DNA from: CAWACP01 sp963832965
Lineage (GTDB): Bacteria > Acidobacteriota > Terriglobia > Bryobacterales > Bryobacteraceae
DNA length: 64,000 nt
Direction of reading: 5' to 3'
NCBI GenBank assembly: GCA_963832965.1
Contig: CAWHVW010000003.1
Span: 1,302,001-1,366,000, forward strand
Shown: in pieces, positions 25,692-34,217 of the stretch
How positions within the stretch are numbered: the stretch's first letter is position 1
Layout: each line of letters begins with the position of its first letter
Made by a program: the position numbers and the translations under genes
Notes under the pieces: generated by a model
What the model was told of the DNA's origin: nothing
The model's input: only the letters and a program-made list of their open reading frames with translations
Database searches by the model: none

Positions 25692-27821
25692 ATGTCTACC
25701 GTCACTACCGCGCCAACGCCGGCGCCCGTCGCTCCGCAGGACGATCCGACTTCTTTGCTTCCGAAGAAGCTATCGCGGTCGCGTCCGTTGTTCGACCCGG
25801 AGATTGTGGGCCGAGCCATTCGGGCTTCCTTCGGGAAGCTGAATCCTCTGTCGCTACTGAAGAATCCGGTGATGTTCGTCGTGGAGGTGGGCGCGGCGCT
25901 CACCACGGCGTTCGTCGTGCGTGACATCGTTACCGGCGCCCCGGGCCTTCTGTTCGGCATTCAGATCGCGATCTGGCTCTGGTTCACGGTGTTGTTCGCC
26001 AATTTCGCCGAAGCGATGGCGGAGGCGCGCGGCAAAGCGCAGGCCGACAGTTTGCGCAAGACAAAGACGGATTCCCCGGCGAAGAAGGTATGCGCCGGCG
26101 ACAAGATCGAACAGGTGGCGTCTTCCGCGCTGCGCGCCGGCGACATCGTGCTCTGCGATGCCGGCGACCTGATTCCTGGAGATGGCGAAGTAATCGATGG
26201 CATCGCCACCGTGGATGAATCCGTGATCACCGGAGAGAGCGCTCCGGTGATTCGCGAATCCGGCGGCGACCGCAGCGCGGTGACGGGCGGCACCAAAGTG
26301 CTGTCAGATCATATTCGCGTCCGCATCACCTCCAATCCCGGCGAAACTTTTCTCGATCGCATGATCGCTCTCGTCGAAGGCGCGCAAAGGCAGAAAACGC
26401 CGAACGAAATCGCGCTCAACATCCTGATCGCCGGTCTGACGCTGATCTTCCTGCTGGCGGTGGTCACACTGCAGCCGTACGCGGTATTCAGCGTGGCGCA
26501 GATGGGCGCCGGCCAGGTTCCCAGCGTGGCCGTGCTGGTCTCGTTGCTGGTGTGTTTGATCCCGACCACCATCGGCGGGTTGTTGTCCGCCATCGGCATC
26601 GCCGGCATGGATCGCGTGATGCAGCACAACGTGCTGGCCATGAGCGGCAAGGCCGTGGAAGCGGCGGGCGACGTGAACTCGCTGCTGCTGGACAAGACCG
26701 GCACTATTACGCTGGGCAATCGCCAGGCAGTGGAATTCCTGACCATCAACGGCGTTACCGACGAAGAGCTCGCGGACGCCGCGCAACTTTCCAGCCTTGC
26801 CGACGAAACGCCGGAAGGCCGCTCGGTAGTGGTGCTGGCCAAGGAAAAATACGGCCTGCGTGGCCGCCACATTCCGGAGAACGAGGCGACCTTCATTCCG
26901 TTCTCCGCCTACACGCGCATGAGCGGGGTCGATTTTGAGGGCCGCCAGTTGCGCAAGGGCGCTACCGAGGCGATTTGCCGCTTCGTGGTGGAGCGCGGCG
27001 GCGAAGCGCCAGCGTACTTCCAGGACATGAGCGACCGCATCTCACGCAACGGCGGCACCCCGCTGGCGGTGTGCGACGGGAAACGGCTGCTGGGCGTGAT
27101 TCACCTGAAGGACATCGTCAAGGGCGGCATGAAAGAGCGCATCGCGCAGCTTCGCCGCATGGGCATCCGCAGCATCATGATCACCGGCGACAACCCGCTG
27201 ACGGCGGCGGCAATCGCGGCGGAAGCGGGCGTTGACGATTTTCTGGCCCAGGCCACGCCGAAGGACAAGCTCGAATACATCCGCAAGGAACAGGGCAACG
27301 GACGGCTGGTGGCAATGACGGGGGACGGCACCAATGACGCTCCCGCGCTGGCCCAGGCCGACGTCGGTCTGGCCATGAACACAGGCACCATGGCGGCCAA
27401 GGAGGCCGGCAACATGGTGGACCTCGACAGCAATCCAACCAAGCTCATTGAAGTGGTGGCCATCGGCAAGCAATTGCTGATCACGCGCGGGGCGCTGACT
27501 ACGTTTTCGATCGCCAACGATGTAGCCAAATATTTCGCCATCATCCCGGCGATGTTCATGGCCACCTATCCGGCGCTCGGGAAACTGAACATCATGGGAC
27601 TGCACACGCCACAAAGCGCCGTGCTGGCCGCGGTGATTTTCAACGCGCTCATCATCATCGCGCTGGTGCCGCTGGCGCTGCGGGGTGTGAAATATCGCCC
27701 CGTTGACGCGGCCAGCCTGCTGCGGCGCAATCTTCTGATTTACGGCGTGGGAGGCATCATTGTGCCGTTCCCAGGCATCTGGGCTATCGATCAACTGCTG
27801 GCCTTGTTCCACCTCGCATAG
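25692..27821 (+). CDS. kdpB: K+-transporting P-type ATPase subunit B
   Basis: The 709-residue catalytic subunit has all P-type motifs: TGES near 180, DKTGT with the phosphorylated Asp334, and MTGDGTNDAPALAQADVGLAMN near the C-terminal third. It couples ATP hydrolysis to K+ uptake through KdpA. The TGES serine, an inhibitory phosphorylation site in E. coli, is conserved. An in-frame upstream extension exists but overlaps kdpA in another frame; the ATG at 25692 gives the standard N-terminus. Confidence 0.97.
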   Translation: MSTVTTAPTPAPVAPQDDPTSLLPKKLSRSRPLFDPEIVGRAIRASFGKLNPLSLLKNPVMFVVEVGAALTTAFVVRDIVTGAPGLLFGIQIAIWLWFTVLFANFAEAMAEARGKAQADSLRKTKTDSPAKKVCAGDKIEQVASSALRAGDIVLCDAGDLIPGDGEVIDGIATVDESVITGESAPVIRESGGDRSAVTGGTKVLSDHIRVRITSNPGETFLDRMIALVEGAQRQKTPNEIALNILIAGLTLIFLLAVVTLQPYAVFSVAQMGAGQVPSVAVLVSLLVCLIPTTIGGLLSAIGIAGMDRVMQHNVLAMSGKAVEAAGDVNSLLLDKTGTITLGNRQAVEFLTINGVTDEELADAAQLSSLADETPEGRSVVVLAKEKYGLRGRHIPENEATFIPFSAYTRMSGVDFEGRQLRKGATEAICRFVVERGGEAPAYFQDMSDRISRNGGTPLAVCDGKRLLGVIHLKDIVKGGMKERIAQLRRMGIRSIMITGDNPLTAAAIAAEAGVDDFLAQATPKDKLEYIRKEQGNGRLVAMTGDGTNDAPALAQADVGLAMNTGTMAAKEAGNMVDLDSNPTKLIEVVAIGKQLLITRGALTTFSIANDVAKYFAIIPAMFMATYPALGKLNIMGLHTPQSAVLAAVIFNALIIIALVPLALRGVKYRPVDAASLLRRNLLIYGVGGIIVPFPGIWAIDQLLALFHLA

Positions 27822-27830
27822 GAGCTCAAT

Positions 27831-28409
27831 ATGTGGCAACAACTACTTCCCGGACTTCGCATGACCGTCTTCTTCACCGTTTTGTGCGGCCTGGCCTACC
27901 CGCTGGCCATCACCGGAGTCTGCCAGCTTGTTTTTCCGCATCAGGCCAATGGCAGTCTGATCACGGTGAACGGGGGCCTGGTGGGATCGGAGCTGCTGGC
28001 ACAGGGCTTCGCGAAACCCGAGTATTTCCAGCCGCGCCCGTCGGCCGCCGGAAACGGTTACGACCCCACCGCTTCCGGCGGATCGAATTACGGACCAACG
28101 AACAAGAAGCTGATTGACCGCGTTCAGGCGTCGGTGGAGCAATTCCGGAAGGACAATCCGGATTATCACGGGGCCATTCCCGCCGATCTGCTGACCGCGT
28201 CGGCCAGCGGCCTCGATCCACATATCAGCCCGGACTCGGCTCTGGCTCAGGCGCCGCGCGTGGCCAAAGCTCGCGGTGTGGCGCTGGATCGCGTCAACAC
28301 GCTGGTGGCCAGCCTGACCGAGCCACCGGATCTTGGAGTGCTCGGCGAGCCGCGGGTGAACGTGCTGAAGCTGAATCTGGCGCTAGATCGCCAGTTCCCG
28401 CGCCACTAG
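27831..28409 (+). CDS. kdpC: K+-transporting ATPase subunit C
   Basis: The 192-residue periplasm-facing subunit has an N-terminal membrane helix (MTVFFTVLCGLAYPLAITG) and family segments such as GSELLAQGF, YFQPRPSA, ASGGSNYGPTN and SASGLDPHISP. The kdpB stop forms part of TAGGAG, the ribosome-binding site of this gene. A dispersed repeat begins one base after its stop. Confidence 0.96.
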   Translation: MWQQLLPGLRMTVFFTVLCGLAYPLAITGVCQLVFPHQANGSLITVNGGLVGSELLAQGFAKPEYFQPRPSAAGNGYDPTASGGSNYGPTNKKLIDRVQASVEQFRKDNPDYHGAIPADLLTASASGLDPHISPDSALAQAPRVAKARGVALDRVNTLVASLTEPPDLGVLGEPRVNVLKLNLALDRQFPRH

Positions 28410-28410
28410 G

Positions 28411-28541
28411 CAGGATGCCGAAAAAGGCTATCTGGTCCCCGCTGCGTCACCGTCGCGGTTCGGTACCCACCTGCAAACACGTAGCTACGTTTCCGAGCCG
28501 CGCGTGTAAACAAGCGGTTTTCGGGCTTTTTCAGCAGCCTG
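28411..28541. repeat. Dispersed repeat copy 1 with terminal inverted repeats
   Basis: A 131-base element begins CAGGATGCCGAAAAAGGC and ends with the near reverse complement GGGCTTTTTCAGCAGCCTG. It matches positions 36411-36515 almost base for base, except for 26 bases (about 28481-28506) absent from the other copy. It starts one base after the kdpC stop. The ends pair, so it may act as terminator or be a MITE/REP-like mobile element. Confidence 0.8.
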
Positions 28542-28692
28542 CCAGGCGGGCCTTATACTGGCCGGTGTGCGACCTGTAAGCATGCATTGCTACGCACGGG
28601 AATTTTTCCAAAGCGGGCCGGCTCCCGGTGGGGGTGCCCGCGCAGGATACGATCCCGCCGCGCATGGCCGCCGAGCCGCAACCCAGGCGGAA

Positions 28693-28711
28693 GGCAGGGC
28701 ACGGCCCTGCC
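28693..28711. repeat. GC hairpin GGCAGGGC-ACG-GCCCTGCC
   Basis: An 8-bp perfect stem with a 3-base loop in the 206-base gap between repeat copy 1 and the first KdpD-N gene. The plus strand continues CCCAC, and the same CCCTGCCCCAC sequence occurs at hairpins near 44874 and 52096. The rest of this gap shows no other clear feature. Confidence 0.55.
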
Positions 28712-28747
28712 CCACAGCAGTAGCCCAAGAGCGCAGCGTTCCTTGTC

Positions 28748-29839
28748 ATGCGTGAGCTACGCCGGAAAACACCCGAGGAGTTGCTGCGCGAGGTTCAGGA
28801 TGAAGAGGCCTGCGTCAGCAAGGGGCGGCTCAAGATTTTTCTGGGCTACGCTTCGGGCGTGGGCAAGTCATTTCGCATGTTCGATGAGGCGCGCCGCAGG
28901 CGCGAGCGCGGGCAGGATGTAGTGGTGGCCGCGGTGCAGCCCAAAGTGTCTCCGGAAGTGGCGGAGCTGCTAACGCAGCTCGAAGTGATTCCGCTGCGGA
29001 CCGCCGAGGAAGGAGAGACCGCCATTGACTTGAACGCGGTGCTCGCGCGCCATGCCGGCGTGTGCGTGATCGACGGACTGGCTTATGACAACCCGGAGGG
29101 GCTCCGCAATCCCACCCGCTGGCAGGACGTCGAAGAGATGCTGTGCGCGGGCATCTCGGTAGTCACTTCCATCAATATCCAGTATGTCGCTGAGATGCGT
29201 CAGCTGATCGAATCGGTGACCGGCAAGCGTGTCATCCCCACCGTGCCCATGAGTTTCATCCAGAGCGCGGATGAAGTCGAAATCGTGGACGCTCCGCCGG
29301 AAGAGCCCATCGACCGTTCGCCGGAACAGCAGATGAACGCCGTAAAGCGCGAACAGCGCCTTTCCCGCTTGCGCGAGCTGACGCTGGTGCTGGCCGCCGA
29401 CGTGGTGGATCACCAGCTAACCGAATATCTGCAGCGTCATGGCATTGAGCAGCACTTCGGCACGCACGAGCGCGTATTGGTGTGCATCACGCCGCGGGCC
29501 AACGTGCATGAAATGGTGGAGACAGCCCGCAGCATCGCCGAGAAATTCCACGGGGAACTCATCGGCGCCTACGTCCATCAACCGCACATCTCGGCGGCGG
29601 ATCAGGCGGCGCTCGACGAAAAGCTCACCATGGCGCGCTCCGCCGGCGCCAGCATCGAGATTCTGCATGGCGAGGACCCGGTCGACGCGATTCTCCAGTT
29701 CGCCCGCGCGCGCGGAATCACCCAACTGTTCATTGGGCACAGCCAGCGCTCGGGACTGTGGTCGCGCATGTGGGGAAACCCGGTGGACAAGCTGATTCAC
29801 CGTTCGCGAGGAATGGATGTGCGAGTATTTCCTCAATAG
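28748..29839 (+). CDS. KdpD N-terminal domain protein with USP domain, divergent paralogue
   Basis: The 363-residue soluble protein matches the cytoplasmic N-terminal half of KdpD. A P-loop-like domain (GYASGVGKS at 33-41) runs to about residue 230, and a USP domain (RVLVCITPRANVHEMVETAR... to the end) follows; it has no membrane or kinase part. Compared with its neighbour it is degenerate: the DELPHTN element is DGLAYDN (108-114) and the EPHGR segment is replaced by QPKVSPE. It may therefore bind ligand without hydrolysis. It should partner the truncated kinase encoded upstream of kdpF. Confidence 0.85.
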   Translation: MRELRRKTPEELLREVQDEEACVSKGRLKIFLGYASGVGKSFRMFDEARRRRERGQDVVVAAVQPKVSPEVAELLTQLEVIPLRTAEEGETAIDLNAVLARHAGVCVIDGLAYDNPEGLRNPTRWQDVEEMLCAGISVVTSINIQYVAEMRQLIESVTGKRVIPTVPMSFIQSADEVEIVDAPPEEPIDRSPEQQMNAVKREQRLSRLRELTLVLAADVVDHQLTEYLQRHGIEQHFGTHERVLVCITPRANVHEMVETARSIAEKFHGELIGAYVHQPHISAADQAALDEKLTMARSAGASIEILHGEDPVDAILQFARARGITQLFIGHSQRSGLWSRMWGNPVDKLIHRSRGMDVRVFPQ

Positions 29840-29842
29840 GCC

Positions 29843-30964
29843 ATGGCCGACCATCGGACCGGCAAGCTGAAGATATTCATGGGATACGCGGCCGGAGTCG
29901 GCAAAACGTATCACATGCTCGAGGAAGCACAGCAGCTTAAAGCGCAGGGCGTGGACGTGGCGATCGGCTACTTTGAGCCGCACGGCCGCAAGGATACTAT
30001 CGCGCGCTCGGAGGGCCTGGAGTTCATTCCGCGAAGGAAAGTGGACTATCGCGGCTCCTGTTTCGAGGAGATGGACACGGCCGCGATTCTGGCGCGCCGC
30101 CCCGCGGTGTGCGTGGTGGACGAGTTTCCCCACACCAACGTTCCCGGTTCGGAGCGCCTGAAGCGATGGGAGGACGTGCAGGTGCTGCTGGACGCCGGCA
30201 TCGACGTGCTGACCACCATGAACATTCAGCATCTGGAAAGCTTGAACGACCAGGTTTGGCAGATCACCGGCATCCGCGTTCGCGAGACCATTCCGGACTG
30301 GGTGGTGCAACAGGCCGACCAGGTGGTGATGGTAGACGTTACGCCGCGCGCCCTGCTGAATCGTCTGGAACGCGGGGTGGTGTACGGGCGCGAAAAAGCG
30401 GAGCGCGCGCTGCATAATTTCTTCCGCGAATCGACGCTGGTGGCGCTGCGTGAGATGGCGCTGCGCCAAACCGCGCACGAAGTGGAGCACCGCAGCCTGG
30501 CCGAAACGGCCGATACGTGGGCCGGGCACGGCAATTCCGGACAAACCGGGCCGCACCATCGGATTCTTGTGCTGGTTACCGCGGATCCCGAAACCGCGAT
30601 GCTGATTCGCCGCGCCAAACGCGTCGGCGACTTTCTGGACGCGGAGTGTTTTGCGGTTACCGTGCAATCGTCCGGCGGGTTGGGCGGGCTGGCGGACAGC
30701 GCCCGCGAGGCCATTGAACACCATCTCAACTTCGCCCGCAATCTGCACATCGAGACGCGCATCCTGGTGGGCGATGACGTGCCCGCCGGGCTGGTGGATT
30801 TCGCGCGGCGCAATCAGATTACCCAGATCTTTCTGGCGCGGCCTCGCGACGGCGACTGGCGTTCGCTGTTTGGCCGCGATCTGATTCAGCGAATCGTCAG
30901 TCTGGCGCGGGATATGCAGGTGGTGATTGTGTCCGAACGCGAACCGGTGCCGGGGATTTCGTAG
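29843..30964 (+). CDS. KdpD N-terminal domain protein with USP domain, canonical paralogue
   Basis: The 373-residue protein is the conserved partner of the preceding gene. It has Walker A GYAAGVGKT (14-22), GYFEPHGRKDT (about 42-52), DEFPHTNVPGSERLKRW (93-109) and MNIQHLESLNDQV. A USP domain follows (HRILVLVTADPETAMLIRRA to the end). In full-length KdpD these parts sense cytoplasmic signals such as ATP, K+ and, in some species, c-di-AMP. The ATG is 3 bases after the previous stop, so both are co-translated. Confidence 0.88.
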   Translation: MADHRTGKLKIFMGYAAGVGKTYHMLEEAQQLKAQGVDVAIGYFEPHGRKDTIARSEGLEFIPRRKVDYRGSCFEEMDTAAILARRPAVCVVDEFPHTNVPGSERLKRWEDVQVLLDAGIDVLTTMNIQHLESLNDQVWQITGIRVRETIPDWVVQQADQVVMVDVTPRALLNRLERGVVYGREKAERALHNFFRESTLVALREMALRQTAHEVEHRSLAETADTWAGHGNSGQTGPHHRILVLVTADPETAMLIRRAKRVGDFLDAECFAVTVQSSGGLGGLADSAREAIEHHLNFARNLHIETRILVGDDVPAGLVDFARRNQITQIFLARPRDGDWRSLFGRDLIQRIVSLARDMQVVIVSEREPVPGIS

Positions 30965-31040
30965 GGATACACAGCATCGACGCAGGGGCCCGTGGGCCTG
31001 AATTCGGAACAAAACGGAAGGATCTGCAGTCCATATCGGG

Positions 31041-31049
31041 TGTTATAAT
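31041..31049 (+). promoter_or_regulatory. Extended -10 promoter (TGTTATAAT)
   Basis: TGTTATAAT matches an extended -10 element exactly (TG-N-TATAAT). It lies about 60 bases upstream of the ATG of the secreted protein gene and after the end of the KdpD-N operon. No good -35 is visible, as is usual for extended -10 promoters. Confidence 0.6.
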
Positions 31050-31110
31050 CGGCCACTGCGTGCCCGGCCGACCAGCCGGAGCGGATGCTACACCAGGAGG
31101 AATCAGGATT

Positions 31111-32526
31111 ATGAAACTAGTCAAACTGAGCGTGCTTCTGCTGCTTGGTTTCACGTTTGCCCTACAGGCCCATGCGCAATGCAGCAATGCGAGTCTGAAC
31201 GGAACCTTTTTCTACACTTTTGACGGATCGATCAAGAACGGCGCGACGACCGCGTCTTATGACGAATTAGGCGAAGTGACTGCCGACGGCAACGGCAACT
31301 TCACCGGAACGACGACAACGAGCATCGCGGGCGTACTGGCCACGCTGCCTGTTACCGGAACCTATACCCTCAAGGCAAATTGCTCCGGGACCGGATCGCT
31401 GATCACCACCGCGGATACGGTGCAATTCGCCATCCAGTTGGTTAACGGCGGCGGGACCACCCTGGCGTCAATTACCTCATCGACATCCACTGAAATATCG
31501 AATGGCCGCTTTTACCGCGCCGCCAATGCCACCGGGAGCGTGTGCGGCAACGGAACCATCGCCGGCACTTATGGAGTGCTGCTGTCGGGTGGAACCTACG
31601 CCGCGGCCGTCCGGACGGCCTTTGAGGCCGCGAACCAGACTACGTTCGATGGGAATGGCGGGGTAATGGTCTCTGGCGAGGTGACGACGGGCGGCACCAC
31701 GAGCGCGAACTGGAGCGGCTCGGGGACTTATTCGATGGCATCCGATTGTTCCGGTATGGCGCAGATCACCAGCCCGAACGGCACCGTGAACTACAACCTC
31801 GCCCGGATCGCGGGAGGGACCGTGCTGTTTCAGGAAAGCGACGCGAACACCACGGTATCGGGTAGCGGCACAGCTCAACAGCTTGAGGAGGTATTGCCTC
31901 AGTTTGCGTTCGGCGGAGGATGGTATTCGGCGCTGTACTTCACCAATACGAGTTCGGTCAGCGTGACGTTCAAAGTGACGTTCACGGCCGATGACGGGAC
32001 GCCCCTGACGGTGCCGGGAGTGGGAACCAGCAAACAGATTACTCTCGGCCCGCTGCAAACCGCCATTATCGAAGCGCAGAACGCGGGATCGCTCATTCAG
32101 GGATACGCATCGTTTTCGCTGCCCGTGGGCGTAACGGGATACGGCATATTCCGCCAATCCGTCACCGGGCGTTTTGACCAGGAAGCGCTGGTTGGGTTCA
32201 AGAGCGCGCTGGCGACGGCCACCAGTCTCACGTGGGACGACACGGATTTCACTACTTCCGTGGCCATGGCGAATCCCAGCAACGTTGCCGCCACCGTTTC
32301 GATTACCGCCTGGGACAACAACGGTAACCTGATCGGAATGGCTAATCAGGCGCTAATGCCCGGCACCAAGACGGAAGGCGTTCTGAGCGCATTTGCGGGA
32401 TTGGGCGGGATGGTGGGCCTGCGCGGCACGGCGCTGTTCACGGTTACGACGGGGAACGTCGCGGTGTTGGGGTTGCGATTCAGCGGGTCGGCCTTCACCT
32501 CGATTCCGACCACTACGGATCAGTAG
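31111..32526 (+). CDS. Secreted beta-rich protein of acidobacterial type, function unknown
   Basis: A 471-residue protein with a signal peptide (MKLVKLSVLLLLGFTFALQAHA) and two similar Cys-containing modules starting CSNASLNGTFFY and VCGNGTIAGTYG. A C-terminal beta-sandwich follows (GGGWYSALYFTNTSS...VTGYGIFRQ...VAMANPSN...GLRFSGSAFTSIP) that recurs in many secreted Solibacter-type proteins. Thr, Ser and Gly are abundant. The ATG at 31111 has AGGAGG 10 bases upstream. The true role is unknown; a surface or matrix protein is likely. Confidence 0.7.
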   Translation: MKLVKLSVLLLLGFTFALQAHAQCSNASLNGTFFYTFDGSIKNGATTASYDELGEVTADGNGNFTGTTTTSIAGVLATLPVTGTYTLKANCSGTGSLITTADTVQFAIQLVNGGGTTLASITSSTSTEISNGRFYRAANATGSVCGNGTIAGTYGVLLSGGTYAAAVRTAFEAANQTTFDGNGGVMVSGEVTTGGTTSANWSGSGTYSMASDCSGMAQITSPNGTVNYNLARIAGGTVLFQESDANTTVSGSGTAQQLEEVLPQFAFGGGWYSALYFTNTSSVSVTFKVTFTADDGTPLTVPGVGTSKQITLGPLQTAIIEAQNAGSLIQGYASFSLPVGVTGYGIFRQSVTGRFDQEALVGFKSALATATSLTWDDTDFTTSVAMANPSNVAATVSITAWDNNGNLIGMANQALMPGTKTEGVLSAFAGLGGMVGLRGTALFTVTTGNVAVLGLRFSGSAFTSIPTTTDQ

Positions 32527-32585
32527 GTGTTTGGGCGCGCCCCGAAGGGTACCCGCGCCACGCCCTGCGGCATAATGAAGCGAGT

Positions 32586-32674
32586 GCGGACGTGATGGAA
32601 TCGGCAGACATAGCGGCCTTAAAAGCCGCTGACTCGCAAGGGTCGTGTGGGTTCAAGTCCCACCGTCCGCACCA
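32586..32674 (+). tRNA. tRNA-Leu (anticodon TAA)
   Basis: A class II tRNA with acceptor stem GCGGACG/CGTCCGC, anticodon arm GCGGC-CTTAAAA-GCCGC (anticodon TAA), a long variable arm, T arm GTGGG-TTCAAGT-CCCAC and an encoded CCA end. A CATAAT hexamer at 32571-32576 could be its -10. The APC permease ATG lies 9 bases after the CCA. Confidence 0.95.
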
Positions 32675-32683
32675 GCAGCGCCG

Positions 32684-34003
32684 ATGCAGCCGATCCGCAA
32701 GCTGACCCTCGTCCCGCTTGCGGCCGCCACCTACTTCATGGTTTCGGGCGGACCCTATGGCCTGGAAGAGCTGGTGCAGGATTGCGGCTACGGCGCGGCG
32801 CTGGTGATTCTGCTGGTGATCCCGCTGGTCTGGAGCCTGCCCACCGGACTTATGGTGGGCGAACTCTCCGCAGCCATTCCCGTCGACGGCGGCTTCTATA
32901 TCTGGGTGCGCCGTGCCATGGGCCCGTTCTGGGGCTTTCAGGAAGCCTGGCTCTCGCTGGCCTCCAGTGTGTTCGATATGGCTGCATACCCCGCGCTTTT
33001 CGTCCTCTATCTGGGACGGCTCTGGCCGGCCGCGACTCAGGGGTACAACGGCATGTTGATCGGCGCGGCTGTAGTCGCCGCTTGCGTGCTCTGGAATCTG
33101 GCGGGAGCGAGGGCCGTCGGAAGTGGGTCGGTTCTGCTGGGCGTCCTGCTGCTGAGTCCGTTTCTGCTGATTGTGATCTGCGCGCTGGCGCGTCACCCGG
33201 CGCCCGCAATTGCGCCCGCCAATGCTGGTGGCGCGCAAGGCGGTCTGCTGGCCGGGATCATGGTGGCCATGTGGAACTACATGGGATGGGACAACGCTTC
33301 CACGGTGGCGGCCGAGGTGGAGAACCCGCAGCGAACGTATCCGCTGGTGATGATGGCCGCACTGGCGGCGATTGTGCTCTCCTACACAATTCCGGTGGCC
33401 GCCGTCTGGCGAACGCGCGTTCCCCCGGCATCCTGGGCCACCGGCAGTTGGGCCGACATCGCGACCCTGGTAGCAGGACCGTGGCTGGGCATCGCGCTGG
33501 TGGTGGCAGCCATGATCAGCAGCCTGGGCGTCTTCAACTCCCTCACTCTTTCGTACTCGCGGCTGCCCATGGCTATGGCTGAAGATGGCTGCGCGCCGCG
33601 GATTCTGCTTCGCAGGCTGCGGAACGGCGCGCCCTGGGTGTCGATTCTGGCGTGCGGCCTCGCCTGGACGGCCGCGCTCGGGCTGAGCTTCGACCGGCTC
33701 CTGATGCTGGACATTCTGCTTTACGGCGCCAGTCTGGTACTCGAATTTATCGCGCTGGTGGTTCTGCGTCTGCGGGAGCCTGGTCTCCATCGCCCATTCC
33801 GGATTCCCGGGGGCATGGCTGGCGCGGTTCTGACGGGGGTGGGGCCCACGGCGTTGCTGGCAGTCGCGCTGGTGCGAAATCGGAACGAACAGATGGGCCG
33901 CGTCAACGCCCTCACGCTGGGGCTGGCCATCATGGCCGCGGGCGTCGCGGTTTGGTACCTCGGCGGGTGGGTCTGGAAAGGGAACACCACCCGGGAGTTG
34001 TAA
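32684..34003 (+). CDS. APC-superfamily amino acid permease
   Basis: The 439-residue inner-membrane transporter has about 12 hydrophobic helices. Its first helix carries the APC signature (ATYFMVSGGPYGLEE), and GGFYIWVRRAMGPFWGFQEAW follows in the next helix region. The substrate is probably an amino acid or amine, but cannot be specified. The ATG at 32684 gives the normal N-terminus, whereas an in-frame GTG at 32645 lies inside the tRNA. There is no Shine-Dalgarno in the 9 bases between tRNA and ATG. Confidence 0.9.
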   Translation: MQPIRKLTLVPLAAATYFMVSGGPYGLEELVQDCGYGAALVILLVIPLVWSLPTGLMVGELSAAIPVDGGFYIWVRRAMGPFWGFQEAWLSLASSVFDMAAYPALFVLYLGRLWPAATQGYNGMLIGAAVVAACVLWNLAGARAVGSGSVLLGVLLLSPFLLIVICALARHPAPAIAPANAGGAQGGLLAGIMVAMWNYMGWDNASTVAAEVENPQRTYPLVMMAALAAIVLSYTIPVAAVWRTRVPPASWATGSWADIATLVAGPWLGIALVVAAMISSLGVFNSLTLSYSRLPMAMAEDGCAPRILLRRLRNGAPWVSILACGLAWTAALGLSFDRLLMLDILLYGASLVLEFIALVVLRLREPGLHRPFRIPGGMAGAVLTGVGPTALLAVALVRNRNEQMGRVNALTLGLAIMAAGVAVWYLGGWVWKGNTTREL

Positions 34004-34217
34004 TGAAATGCACCAATCAGACGGCTCCATCAAACATAACGCTCGTCCAGACCAGCATTGTAAATGTAACGTTTTCATCTTGTTATCGCGTTATGTAAAA
34101 GTGAGGAAACGATTTCGACCACGGCCTCGTATTAAACAGAAGATAGGTTAGGCTCGCGTCGGCTCGGAATCCTGTCAGCGCTCCGACGACGGGTACGATC
34201 AGGGAGAACCGCCTGCT

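Noticed and set aside
29417..31012. 531-codon minus-strand frame across the KdpD-N genes
   Set aside because: It is the antisense shadow of two genes with recognisable KdpD/USP motifs.
32513..34078. 521-codon minus-strand frame opposite the APC permease and tRNA
   Set aside because: It covers a tRNA gene in antisense and has no recognisable domain; the permease is clearly coding.
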